Below, one piece after another: positions 24,824-37,200 of a stretch of DNA of 53,374 nucleotides. This DNA comes from a virus, in the IMG/VR virus record IMGVR_UViG_3300034994_000033, positions 1 through 53,374 of that record. One strand, given 5' to 3'. The translations under genes and the position numbers were made by a program. The notes below the pieces were generated by a model. It saw only the letters and a program-made list of their open reading frames with translations, was not told the DNA's origin and did not search any database. Every line of letters begins with the position of its first letter. The stretch's first letter is position 1.

Positions 24824-25409
24824 CGTATTTAGAGCCTGGCAGACCATGGATAGAATCGCTGGTCGGAGTAAATGTTTTAAGGGCGGGCCAAACCCGGACG
24901 ATTTCAATAAACCGACTATAGTCGAGGCGGCACAGACCCAGATAGCGGTGCGCAATTATAACGAGTATCTGAAGGATAAGCCGGTCATCGCCGCCTATCT
25001 GGACGATATCAGTCGCGATCCTGCGGAGACGGCGGCGGTAATCCAGGGGCAGGCGGGGGCAGATCTGGCGCAGAAGAGCGCCTTTGTGCCCGACAATCCG
25101 AACGCCGGCATGTCTCCGGATGGCCTGGTCAAGTCAGCGACGCTGCGCTCGAAGGTAATGAGCGAATTGGGCCAGGATGCGGTGGCGCAGCAGGCGGCGG
25201 CCAAGAAGGGCTATGTCGAAAACGCCATGGGCTTGCAGACCAGCGTCAACACGGCGCAGCAGGGCATGGCCCGTGATGCGGTGGAGCGCAATATTACCGA
25301 CGCACAGGCGGGCTACCAGGCCAATGCGTCTACCATGGGGGCGGTTGCTTCACTGGCCGGTGCCGGCGCAGGCATGGCGTATACCAACGCGGTAGCTAAA
25401 AAGAAATAG
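24816..25409 (+). CDS. Putative internal virion protein
   Basis: This 197-residue, Ala/Gln-rich helical protein ends in a Gly/Ala hydrophobic segment (MGAVASLAGAGAGMAY). Proteins of this sort near podovirus ejection genes are packaged and enter the host envelope. ATG 24816 is preferred because AAGAGG is well placed before it. Function is inferred. Confidence 0.6.
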   Translation: MRSVFRAWQTMDRIAGRSKCFKGGPNPDDFNKPTIVEAAQTQIAVRNYNEYLKDKPVIAAYLDDISRDPAETAAVIQGQAGADLAQKSAFVPDNPNAGMSPDGLVKSATLRSKVMSELGQDAVAQQAAAKKGYVENAMGLQTSVNTAQQGMARDAVERNITDAQAGYQANASTMGAVASLAGAGAGMAYTNAVAKKK

Positions 25410-25418
25410 AGGTGTGTG

Positions 25419-25937
25419 ATGGCAGAGCAACCGGCCGGATATGTTAATCGTAATTCCCTTTATCAGCAGTCGCCCGGGTCCGTAGCTAATGCGGCGCAGG
25501 ACGTAGCTAATGCGTCGCCCGGAGGAGTGCCGGGGCAATTAAGCGAAGTGGGCGCATGGCTCGACCCCCGCGGTACGATGGCAAACGTTCTCCTCGGGAT
25601 GTCGGATGACTTCTTTGCCACCGCCGTACCGGTCAAGAACGATCTGCTGGCAATGACCACCTATAACGGCAACAAAGGCGTTGTTGATGACTTGAAGTCT
25701 CAGGGGATGGCGGCGGCGAACCAGTCGTTTGACAATATCCAGGGGCAGGCGGGCCGCAACACGGCGCGCTATGGCATGCAGCTGACCGCGGAACAAGCCG
25801 GGGCACAGCAGAGCGCCCTGACGAGCGGCCGGGCGCTGGCCGGGGTTGATGCTGCCAACCGAGCGACAATGTTCCAGAACGATCTGAACAAACAACTGGT
25901 GTCCGGTATGGGCAGTCCTGCCGGGATCACGAAATAA
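25419..25937 (+). CDS. Putative internal virion protein
   Basis: This 172-residue, Ala/Gln/Asn-rich helical protein begins 9 bases after the previous stop. The start is ATG 25419, not the GTG three bases before. The low-complexity helical content and operon position suggest a second ejected core protein. No catalytic motif is visible. Confidence 0.6.
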   Translation: MAEQPAGYVNRNSLYQQSPGSVANAAQDVANASPGGVPGQLSEVGAWLDPRGTMANVLLGMSDDFFATAVPVKNDLLAMTTYNGNKGVVDDLKSQGMAAANQSFDNIQGQAGRNTARYGMQLTAEQAGAQQSALTSGRALAGVDAANRATMFQNDLNKQLVSGMGSPAGITK

Positions 25938-26018
25938 TGCTGGATTTTGGATTTTAAATTTTGAATTTAATTCAACATCAAACATTCAGAATTTACAATT
26001 GTCTCCAGGGGGTGTGTC

Positions 26019-26483
26019 ATGGCTAGTTTGATGGGGATGAATCGCTATTTTGCCGATGAAGGTTTAAAGGGGCTGGGTAGTGCCGCCGCTCTGCAGACGA
26101 CTCGTGAAAATACCAAAACGCAATTGGAAGCGGCGCATGACGCCACGGTTAAAGGCACAACGGCAAGCATGGCCGGGAGTGGTGCGATGCTGGGGTATGC
26201 GGCCGCGCCGACGGTGGCCGGGATGATGGCGCCGGCGGCAACAGGTGCGGCAGGCGCGGGTGCAGGAGCAGGTGCAGGAGCAGGTGCAGGAGCAGGGGCT
26301 GCTGCTGGAGCTGGGGCAAGTGCGGGTGCGGGCGCTGCTGCTGGTGCGGCCGGTGCTGGTGCAGGGGCAGGCGCCGGGGCAACAGCAGGCGCGGAGGCTG
26401 GATCGATGGCTGGTCCGGTCGGGGCTGTTGCCGGGCTCGCTATCGGTGCGCTGGCTGGTTGGCTGTTTTCCGAATTCGGTTAA
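26019..26483 (+). CDS. Glycine-zipper internal virion protein
   Basis: This 154-residue protein has a region from about residue 74 to 130 made almost only of Ala and Gly in GA repeats. It is followed by a hydrophobic helix (VGAVAGLAIGALAGWLF). GxxxG-type zippers pack membrane helices, so this protein may build a channel for genome ejection. An 82-bp AT-rich gap precedes the gene, and AGGGGGTG precedes the ATG. Confidence 0.65.
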   Translation: MASLMGMNRYFADEGLKGLGSAAALQTTRENTKTQLEAAHDATVKGTTASMAGSGAMLGYAAAPTVAGMMAPAATGAAGAGAGAGAGAGAGAGAAAGAGASAGAGAAAGAAGAGAGAGAGATAGAEAGSMAGPVGAVAGLAIGALAGWLFSEFG

Positions 26484-26495
26484 AGGGGTGATGTG

Positions 26496-28187
26496 ATGGG
26501 AATGTTTCCGGTACAGAATTATGGCCGTGATTTCAATGAGTCCTTTGTCGGTATGGGTAATTTCGTTACCGGCCAGAAGAAAGCCGATTCGGATCTTGAT
26601 CAACGCGGGATTGAAAACAGCCGCGCCGACAGGACCGTTGCCGCGCAGGAGGCGTCGTCCAAAGCATCGGTCGAACACAGCACCGCCCAGACGGCGAAAA
26701 TCAAACGCGAAGAGGATGACGCCGGGCTGCTGCATGAAGCGGTACCGGTTTACGGCAAGGTTGCCAACGATGAACCACTGAATGACGATGACGTGAAGGT
26801 CTTGGGCAGGATGCGGGTTAAGCTGCCCTACCTGACCAATAACATCGATGACAACAGGGCGTTGCAGGAAGCTCATTCGATCCTGATTGATGCCAACGAG
26901 AAGGCCAAGGCACTGCCGCCGAGTGATAAGCCGTTCAAGTTCGAGCGCGGTGATTCGCCGGAACTGGACAAAGTCCTGGATGCCTGGAACATGGTTGTCT
27001 CCCCCGCGCGGCATAAGACCCACGTTGACACTTCCGGGGCGGTGACCGGGACACCGGGGGCAGAGTATAGCACCGACCAGATCCAGGCCGGCGCCGGTAT
27101 TTCTACCGAAGGGGGCGCGAAGACGGCGGCATATTTCTCGATCGTCGATGCCAACGGCGCTCCTATCTACCAGACCGACGCCCAGGGAAACCAAGTGATG
27201 AGGGTTGTTAACGGTAAGGCGGAGCCGCAGCGCAAGCTGGTAGCGGCCAGTGTCGGCCAGACTAATGACCCCAACGCCCCCGTTGATTTTGTGCCTGCGG
27301 ATGCGTTGATTATGAAATCGAAACTGGCCCTGGAGCAGCTGCAGGCGGAAAACAAGCTGCCGCCGGAGCTGCGGACAAAGCTGAAAAAAGAGATCGAAAC
27401 CAACATGTACGGTTTGATGCCGAATGGCGTCGAGAAGCTGCTGGCTTCACAGGTGAAGGATAATACACCTATTGCCTTGGCGGATGGCGGCATGCTGGTT
27501 GATCGCACCTCCGGCAAGGTTATCGCCGAGAACGCGAAGGCACCCGGCAAGGGCGAGCACCTGAAGACCGAAGAAGGGGTCAAGGGCCGTCCCGGCTGGG
27601 TACAGGATGTTTATACCGATGCGGGCGGGAAAGAGCTCCGTCGCGGTGAGCCCCGCCTTCAATTTAATCCCCGGCCGGACAATTCAGGCAAAAGCAACAA
27701 AGAGCTGGAACGGGAGTCGCGGGCGGATATCGACAAGTCTGCGGCAGAACTAGCAAAGCGGCGAGTGCTGGTAAACAAGAACTCCGCTGCCGCTAATGCC
27801 TCCGGCGACCCTGACGCGATCAGAGAGGCGACAAGAGACGCAGATGCGTACAATGCCGAGTCTGCGTCGCTAACAGAGAAGTTTGAGGCACACAAGCGGG
27901 AGTTTGGCAGAAGCTATACCCCTACGGCGGTAAAGCCTCCGGCCAGAAGAGGCGGCGGCATGGCTCCGGTTCCTGCCCAGGCGGCCACACCACAAAAAAC
28001 CGCCCCGCCGAGCAACAAGGCTACAAGCGCCGGCAAGAGTAAACAACAAAGTGAACAACTTACATCTGCCCAGCCTATAAAATCCATGCCCGGCAAACAC
28101 CTTCTTACGCTTTCAAACGGTAAGAGGTATATCGGTTCCAAAGGCCCCAAAGGGTGGCAATTAGAATCTGAAGCAACTATTCAATAA
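26496..28187 (+). CDS. Internal virion / ejection protein
   Basis: This 563-residue, charged, mostly helical protein has repeated Lys/Glu/Ala stretches, a coiled coil near residues 405-470 and a Pro/Ala/Thr linker. A short C-terminal folded module follows (KHLLTLSNGKRYIGSKGPKGWQL). It lies just before the giant polyvalent gene and probably forms part of the head core. ATG 26496 follows GGGGTG. Confidence 0.6.
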   Translation: MGMFPVQNYGRDFNESFVGMGNFVTGQKKADSDLDQRGIENSRADRTVAAQEASSKASVEHSTAQTAKIKREEDDAGLLHEAVPVYGKVANDEPLNDDDVKVLGRMRVKLPYLTNNIDDNRALQEAHSILIDANEKAKALPPSDKPFKFERGDSPELDKVLDAWNMVVSPARHKTHVDTSGAVTGTPGAEYSTDQIQAGAGISTEGGAKTAAYFSIVDANGAPIYQTDAQGNQVMRVVNGKAEPQRKLVAASVGQTNDPNAPVDFVPADALIMKSKLALEQLQAENKLPPELRTKLKKEIETNMYGLMPNGVEKLLASQVKDNTPIALADGGMLVDRTSGKVIAENAKAPGKGEHLKTEEGVKGRPGWVQDVYTDAGGKELRRGEPRLQFNPRPDNSGKSNKELERESRADIDKSAAELAKRRVLVNKNSAAANASGDPDAIREATRDADAYNAESASLTEKFEAHKREFGRSYTPTAVKPPARRGGGMAPVPAQAATPQKTAPPSNKATSAGKSKQQSEQLTSAQPIKSMPGKHLLTLSNGKRYIGSKGPKGWQLESEATIQ

Positions 28188-28205
28188 TTGTCAAAGGGGA
28201 GTCTC

Positions 28206-31200
28206 GTGGCTGACTCGATAGTTTTATCAAAAGATGATGTCGGTGAAGATATTCTACAACCCAAATCTATCGTGTTGTCCATGGATGATGTCGGTACGGA
28301 TGTATTGCCTAAAGTGCGGAACCCCCGGGTTTTATCTAGTTCCGATCTTGGTCGAAACATTTTAGAACCAGAGCCAGTAGACTCTTCCAAAATAAAAATG
28401 TTCACCAATGACCGGGCCCGCACCGGCGGTATGCAGTCGGTCCTTGGTATTGCTTCGCAGTCGGACCGGAATGCGCGCGCTTTGGCCGATGATGTTTCCA
28501 ATGCCGTTGCCACTGCTCCGGCAACGGTTGTCTCTGGGGCCGTCCGGGGCGCCGGATCTTTGCAGGTGGCCGTGGCGCAGGCAAAAGCTCCGGGCTTTCT
28601 GCCGGGCATGGGGTACGTGGATAACTCCGGCAAGACCATTCCCGTTGATGATGGCGGCGATATATTCACCCCCCCGGATCGTTCTTACTATACAAAGCGC
28701 TATACCGGCATGGAGCGCAGCGGCTTTGACAAGATGGATCAGGCTGATGTCGTAATGGCGCAGATCAAGCAGGATGCGCCTGTTAGCAGCCCGATCGTGG
28801 ATAAATACCTGCGAGAAGGATTCAGTCAGGCTGGTAACATGCTCCCTACCCTGCCGCTTGCAGCCATCCCGGTTATCGGGCCTGAACTGTCCGTGCAGAT
28901 GATGGCCCGCGGCGCCGGTGCCGATGCGATCAAGAAAGGCCGTGAGATCGGTCTGACTGATGACGAGATAGATGATTACGTCAGCAAACAAGTCGGGCCG
29001 GAATATGTCGGTGAGAGGCTGTCAATAGGCCCGATGCTGGCAATGCTGAACAACAAGGTCCCTTTCTTTAAAGCACTCGGGACACACCAACTGGCGGAAA
29101 TCAGCAGCGAGATTGGGACGTCTCATTTTCAGCTTGCCGCTGATAAGGCGTATGAAAAGCCCGGCCTGTCCAGGGAAGAACGCAACCGTATTTATGATTC
29201 ATGGATAAACATGGACGCGCAGCGCAATGACCCCAAGGCAATGACGGAATGGGCCAACAACATGAAGGATACCGCTATCACCACGCTCGGCATGACACAC
29301 GTCATGGGCGCGGCCGGTGGAGCGCACCGTGTGGCGACAACAATTAGCGCTCCTGCTGAAACAGATGCAATAACCCGCGGAATGGATTTCACCGGCGCCG
29401 ATGAAGCGGCCCTTATTCGCTCAATGCCGCCCGAAAGAGCTGCGGCGTATCTGAAAAAGAAACAGCAAGCCGCCTCGGCACAAATACACGGTAACGAACC
29501 CCTCTCCTCCCCCCCCCCTGCAACTTCATACCAGAACGAAGGGTATGACGATATCGAAGATATGCCGGCGCCGAAGGGCCCATTGGAAAATGCGGCAAGC
29601 CAGGCGGTTACAACAACAGGACCGGATACGGCACCTGATAACATACCCCCGTTTACTCCTCCCGAAACTCCTGTCACCACAGAGTCCGTGCCGCCTATCG
29701 ATGTTTCGGGCGGTACGGCTCCCCCGTCTGCCGTCAGGGAAATAACCGATGCGGACCAGACCGATTTTGAGAATGCGGTGTTGTGGGAAATCAAGCTGCG
29801 CGAAAGCGGCCGATCGGCTGTACCGGATATTGAGGGCGAATCGGCAAGAGACCACGCCTGGCGTTTATTGGAAACGTATCGCAAGGCTATTACGCCGCTG
29901 GTCGCCGGGGATACGTCGGGCGCGGTGGAAGAAACACAGCACCCGGCCCCGGCGGCGCTGGCGGCCGGAGATACCAATGGCTTTTTGACTTCGCTCGGTT
30001 ATCCGAAAATCAGGAACGCCGACCACTTCGAAACGGGAGGGATCGGGGCAATAAAGAATAATGAATACGAATCGCCGCCAATGCCGGGCGACGTCGCTGA
30101 ATCGTTGATGGGTCAAGCCACTGCTGCCGGGCTTTCCGCAACGGCTGCACCGTACATGATGACTCGCAAAAAGCTGGACGGTTCTTTTGAAACCATCCCG
30201 GCGGGGTCCGGGCGGGTAACAGTAAAGATTTCACAGGCGCAGGAGAAACCCGATGGCGCTACAGATACAGTGCCCGCATTGCCAGGGGCGTCCGAAGTGG
30301 AACGGCCGGGAGTGGGAGTGCCCGAAGTGCAAGGCAAGGATACCGGATCAGAAAATAATTTACCTCAACCCGGAGGAATGAATAATGATCTGTCCAGCGT
30401 GCGGCAAGAAACAGGCGTCCCGCAAGAAGTGCCACCAGTGCGGGTCAGGGAAAATGCATCGATTGATGAAGCTGCGCATGCTGCCGCGACATCTCCACGG
30501 AATGACGTTCCGGAGCCGACGACCGCCCAGATCGAGGCCGGCAATTATAAAAAGGGACATGTCAACATCCATGGTCTTGATATCTCCATAGAGAACCCCG
30601 CCGGGTCATTGCGCAAGGGTGCCGATGAGAACGGCAAGTCCTGGCAGACCGAGATGGCGCACCATTACGGCTATATCAAGGGGACGATCGGCAAGGACAA
30701 GGATCATATCGACGTATTTGTCGGGCCGGATCAACAGAGCGGCAAGATATTCGTGGTTGACCAGATCGACCCGAAAACCGGCGAACTGGACGAGCACAAG
30801 GTGATGATGGGTTTTGGTTCTCTTCCGGCGGCCCGGGCCGGATATCTGGCAAATTATGATAAGACCGGCGCGCAGAGAATCGGCGCTATCACGGAAAGTT
30901 CCGTCGATGATTTCAAGCAGTGGCTTAAAGAGGGCGACACCAGGAAAGCCTTTGCCCCGCAAGTTACCAAGGTTACCACGGTAACCTCCGGGATTTCCAC
31001 CTCAGTCCGTCGTCAACTCGATACCTCAAAAGACAGCCTCCAGCTGGCCGTCGCCAAACTGGGGGGGATCAATCGTGCCGAGCTCGATCAGCAGACCGGT
31101 ACCGGCAAGGACCTGGCGCATACCCTGAACAGCATGGCCTCGAAAGAGGGGGGAACATTCCTGCATACCATCAAGAGTACCGGTCTGCCGCTGGACACGA

Positions 31201-34200
31201 TGCGCGAGGCGCTGGTGGAGAACGGCTATCTCAAGCCGGCCGACGATATCAACACCCTGCTGGACAAGCTGGACGGCGCTTCCCGCGGCGAGGTGCATCG
31301 CTCCACGCATGCGGCCGATACCGGGGATGCGGCGTACAGCGAGGCGGAAACGCGCTATGCCGAGATGATCGGCGCGATGACCAACGAAGAGTATGAGGAA
31401 TATTCCCGCAACCAGTGGCTCGATGAACAGGCGGAAGAGCTGGCCGCCGCCGCTGATATCATCGACGAATATCTGTCCGGATTTGACGAAGAGAAGATGA
31501 CCGCTGCCGACTGGCAGGAGGTTGAAAACGATCTTAAGGAGGCGCTGGATGCCGAAATCAGCAGCGGAAACATTGAAGAGAATAAAGAACCGGGCCAAGA
31601 AGATGCCGCCGGAGAAGCGCAAGGCGTTCATGTCGGCGGTGAAGGTGATACTGCGGACAAAAGTCAGGCAGGTACAGGAAAAAATGTAGAGCAGCAGAAC
31701 AAACTTTTCGCCACTCCCTCGACTTTCGGCACCAAGCCACAACCCAAGACCACAAACCGCGACGTTTCTACGTCCGGCTTATTGGATGGTTTCACCAAGG
31801 ATGATTCGGTGCAGCCGGGTCTGCCGGGCGGCACAACCGAAACAAAATCATTAACCGATAAGGTTAACGAAACCGAAAGCGCCCAGACGGATAATAGCGG
31901 GCCGGCGACCTCTTCAGAAAAAACAAAACTGGAAGATTTCGGCGAGAAGATCGGCGGGGCCCGTAAGGATTACGCGGCCAAGCTGGATCATGCCAAAACA
32001 CTTGATATTGCCACAGAGCCGTTTGCAAAGACGTGGCCGGAACCCGACTATCTCAAGATGCTGGCAGACGGTTTCGATGAGCAACATGTTTCTCTGGTTC
32101 GCGCCCTACGCGATGAAATCCCCGACAAGCCCCGCAAGTCATGGAAACTGCAACCATGGGTCAAGTTGGTTGAATCCCTGCGGGATCATGCTGAGTTAGC
32201 ATTGCAGGGCAAAAGTCCTGTTTTGTACAAGGTATTGAAAGAGACCGAATTCGTTAATTCCTCCGCACAAGATATCGCCGGCCGTGCCGAACTTTACCAC
32301 GCGGTAGGTCACGATGTTTCCCTGCGGGGCGTTACCCTCAAAAAGAACTTTTGGAATCTGTACCACGGCGAGAAGGATGTTACCAAGTGGCAGGTTGAAG
32401 GTAAACAGAAAGCAACCGCCTTCGGTAATATGCCGCGCGAATTGGGGATAGGTAACACCAAGGCCGAAGCGATAGATGACTTTAAATCAAAGATTTCTAC
32501 GCTGGCTCCGGGAGAAAAGGGTAAGAAAACAACCGAATTCATCATTTATCAGTACCGGGCAAAAGATAAACCCGGCCATTACATCGGCAAGAAGATCGGC
32601 CAGGATTATCTCGACCTGCAGAAGTTCGATGATGCCAAAGCTGCCCGGGAGTATCTGAACAGCCATCGGACAGAACTTGAAGCACAGCTTGCAAGTATGA
32701 AGAATGTTCCTAATGAACGCCGGGACGTCAATAACCCCCGTTCTGGTGAAGACTACCGAGGCGGCAAAGATGTGACGCCGGAGATGTTCACCAACTCCTT
32801 TGGGTTCAGAGGGGTCGAGTTCGGCAATTATGTAGAAGGTTCAAAGCGGCAGAACGATTTGAACAACGCCTTCGATGCCTTGAATGACCTGGCCGGCTTG
32901 CTGAATATACCGACTCAGGCTATATCCCTAAATGGTGAACTCGGGCTGGCATTCGGTGCAAGGGGCCATGGCGGCAAACACGCCGCTGCTGCGCACTATG
33001 AATCTGACAAAATCGTCATCAATCTGACCAAGAACCAGGGCGCCGGATCTTTGGCGCATGAATGGTTTCATGCGTTCGATAGTTATCTTTCCCGCACGCG
33101 CGGCTATAAAGGCGACTTCATTACCGACAAGACCGTCAAGTATGGTCCGGCGGATGGAACCCGGCAGGAGTTGATAGACGCTTTTATTGATCTCAGAAAA
33201 AACTTGAACGCCACCAACATGAAAACCCGTTCGCGGGAACTGGATAAAACCCGCAACAAGGATTACTGGTCAACCGGGATCGAGATGCATGCCCGGGCGT
33301 TTGAAAACTATGTAATCGACAAGCTGACCGACAGCAATACCAGCAATGATTATCTGGCCAACATCAACAGCGTATCCGAGTATGCCGATGCCATGCTTCA
33401 CGGTTTTATGACCGGCAAGACGGTTAACGATCTGTACCCGTACCTGCTGGATTCCGAGAAGGCGGCGGTCGTCAATTCTTTCGATAAACTGTTTGCAACG
33501 CTACAGACCAAACAGACCGACAAGGGCGTTGCCCTCTACTCCAACCCGCTGTTCGATCCCGCCCTGGTTGTATCCTCCCTCTCCGGGCTTGCCAAGAATC
33601 TGAAAGAGGATATTCCGAAGTTGGTCAAGTTGGGACAAGTCGTTATCCGTGAAGGCGCCGGGAAATATCAGCAGTTCCTGGCCGGGATGAAGCAATATCT
33701 CGGCGACAAATGGGACACATTCAAATTGCAGATGCTGAAGATTTATCACCAGGCGAAAGCGGCATACGCCAAGAGCTCCAACCCGCTGTTCGATCCCGCC
33801 CTGGTTGTATCCTCCCTCTCCGGGCTTGCCAAGAATCTGAAAGAGGATATTCCGAAATTGGTCAAGTTGGGACAAGTCGTTATCCGTGAAGGCGCCGGGA
33901 AATATCAGCAGTTCCTGGCCGGGATGAAGCAATATCTCGGCGACAAATGGGATGCCTTTAAATTGCAGATGTTGAAGGTTTATCACCAGGCGAAAGCGGC
34001 ATACGCCAAGAGCAGCACCGCCGAGAAAGAGGCGAACTTTGCCCTTGCACAGCCTGATAATAATGATATAGTTACAGAGAAAGGAGCCGCCCATGAATCA
34101 GACTCAGGAGAGTTCTATGTCCCCCGCCGAATATCAGAAACACGTGACGGAAATCGGGCGGAAAGAAATCGCGCTGATGCCGAAGCTGTTGCCAGGGCAG

Positions 34201-37200
34201 TTCAAGGCACAGTGCGAACGACTGAAGGCGCAGAATATCCCGAACCGGGATTAAACGAACTCAAAGGCGCCCAGAAGAAATTCTATGCGCGCCTCAAAGC
34301 TCTCGAAGAAACCGCCCTGTTGCAGCACATGCAGGAAACCGGGGAATTCCCCAGCGCCGGCTTTGTCGCCGCATGGAAACGTGAAGGTGAACAGGCCGGG
34401 ACAGAACACAAAGTAGCCGTTGCCCCGGATGGCCGCACGGTTCGCAAGTTCGGCGATGCCGCCGTCAACCACACCTGGACCGATTACCTCCAGCGTATCG
34501 CCCTCCATAACTCTTTATTCCCTCTCACTGAATATGAATACAAAGGCTTGTCCACGATAGCCGGCCACCTCCATGCCGTGGTCGATCAGGTGGCCATCGC
34601 CGGAGAAAACATCGTTCAGGCCAAGCAAGCCGATATCGATGCGGCCATGAAGGAACTCGGCTTTGAGCCGTTTATCCGCAGCCAGTATGCCGGCAAACCA
34701 ACCGAAGTATCCCCGATGGCCCGCCTGTGGGTACGCCGCTCCGACAATAAAGCCGTATGGGATATCCGCCCTGCCAATGTCCTGCAGAACTCCGATACCA
34801 AAACCCTCTATTTCATCGACCCGGTTGTCGAGCAGTTGCCGGACGGTTACGACATCGGCAAGCTGACGCCATTGGAGATCGGTGAAGACGGCGCGGTTGT
34901 CGGCTCCCGGTTTCAGTTCATCGATGGTGAAGTGGTGCCACGGGATGATGCTCAGTTCAAGTTGACCGGCTCCCCTGCGGTCTCCGGCGTCAAGGCCGTC
35001 GAGGCGCAAGCATGGGTCTCAACCCTCCCGATCGCCAAGCGGGTAAACGTCGTGCAATCGATCGACGACCTCCCCGCCGCAGCCCGTTCCGAAATCACCA
35101 AGGCCCAGGTCAACCCCGCCCGCGTGCAGGCCATGGAGCTGCAGGGCACCATTCACGTCATCGCCGATAACGTCCCGGATCTGCGCCGGGTCAAGGCGTT
35201 GGTCATCGGTCACGAGCTGGCCCACGCCGGGCAGACGGACAAGGTTGTCGATATCGCGGTGGACTGGTTCACCCGCAACAAGGATACCAAAACAGAGCAG
35301 GCGCTGGCAGCGCAGGCGATCCTGGAGAAAGTCGCGGCCGGGTACGGTTACAACCTGGATAATGTAAAGCAGTTCCGGCGTGCGGTACAGGAAGCGACGG
35401 CGGCGCTGGCCGAACAGGTGGCGGACGGCACGCTGAAGCCAATCGGGCTGATGCATCGGTTGATGCTGTACCTCAAGCACTGGCTGCGCCAGAACGGCCT
35501 TATTTCGCATGTCTCGGACAGCGAGCTGTATCAAGCCGTGGCCGAGATGCTGCGGATTGGGGAAAAGCGGTTGTCGGTGGGTAAGGGTGGTGATGAGGCG
35601 CAGTTTGCTGCTGCATGGCACGGCGGGCCGCATGACTTCAGCACGTTCGACTCTTCAAAAATAGGCACCGGTGAGGGTAACCAGGCTTATGGTTATGGGT
35701 TGTATTTTGCCGGCAACAAAGAAGTGGCGGAATTTTATAAAGATATGTTGTCGAAGAACCAGCGGGCATTTGATCCTGAATTGGTTGATGCAAAAGCAGG
35801 ACTTCGTGATGCCCTGGCGGAAGTCGACAACCTCGGATTTGATACTTTCGGTGAAGTGCTAAAGACACTCCGGCAGTACCCTCAAAACTGGTTTGATATG
35901 TATGAAGTAACGCCGGAAGAGGCGGCGACTATCAGCAAGTTTCTGGCGGCCTACGAGAAGCGAATAAAAGAAACGCAAGGCAAACTTTACCAGGTTGAAC
36001 TCGCCCCTTCCGAGGATGAATACCTATTGTGGGACAAGCCGCTATCGGAGCAGAGCGAAACGGTGAAAACTGCTCTGGCGGAGTATGGCGATTATCCCGG
36101 AACGCTGACAGGGAAACAGATATATAAGCAAGAAACTGGCGGGAACGCTGGTAATTCCAACTCTCCAATAGTTTCACAAGAACTCCACTCCCTCGGCATC
36201 CGTGGCATCAAATACCTAGACGGCACCAGCCGCGGCAAGGGCGAAGGCAATTATAACTACGTCATCTTTAATTCCGCAGACGTGGAGATCAAGGCCAAGT
36301 TCGCGCTGTCTGACGAGATAAAGTCCAACATCGAACGTGTCTCTGAATCAACCTTGCTGGGTAATCTGAAAGGCATCGTTGAACCCGGCACACTTGCCCG
36401 CTTCGCAAAAAATATCCCGGATGCTGAAGATGTAAAAGATACTCTCGCCAGCATTCTGGCAAACGATACTCTCTCTGGCTTCGCTCAGGATCATTTACAA
36501 ACGCCGCTAATGGTTACCGAGCAGCACCCTGATTTCCTGCCGGTGTATGAAACCGCCAAAGAGCGCGATGAAAACAAGATGAATTACGTTGTCAGGATGC
36601 TGGGCGGGCTTTTCGATAAAGAAGGGAAACCAGCACTATGGGATAAAGTCAAGGACACACTTTTTAACTGGGATACCGGCAAAGAGACCGCGTACGGGCA
36701 GCTGTTGCGCGAAACCAAGCTGACCAGCGAAGAGCGGCGCATGTACGATGAATTGGTGTTTGAAGCCGATATAATGGGGGCCGAATACAGTTCATTGGAA
36801 TATGCGAACCGGAATCCCCGCATAAAGAAAATGGACGTTACGCCTCGGGTTTTTGATTTCTATCAGAAATCCATGGCGCTCCAGGAGTCCGCCCGCAAGG
36901 TGCATATTGCCATAATAATCGAGCTTATGCACAAGGCCGGCGCTTCGCTGGAAAAAATAGCGGCTACTCTGGCCCGTAACCATGCCGAAACCGAAGATGT
37001 TTCGGAAGAAAGTCTCAAAAACGAACTTATGGAACTGATGGCGGAGATGGAGAAGGAAGGCAAGTCAATCGATACCATTGCCCGCCACGTCGCCGATTAT
37101 CGCGGCATGGTGTTAAAGCGCAAGGGGCGCGTGCATCGGAACCACGGCGAAGGGAACCGTACTGTAGATGTCTTTCACCACATTACCTCGCTTGATTTTG

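Noticed and set aside
26064-27194. 376-residue minus-strand ORF
   Set aside because: It is a shadow of the Ala/Gly-rich gene and the next gene; its content mirrors the GC-rich repeats and it has no plausible start or motif.
29192-29977. 261-residue minus-strand ORF in the polyvalent gene
   Set aside because: Antisense of a Pro/Ala/Ser linker; no domain pattern and no operon context.
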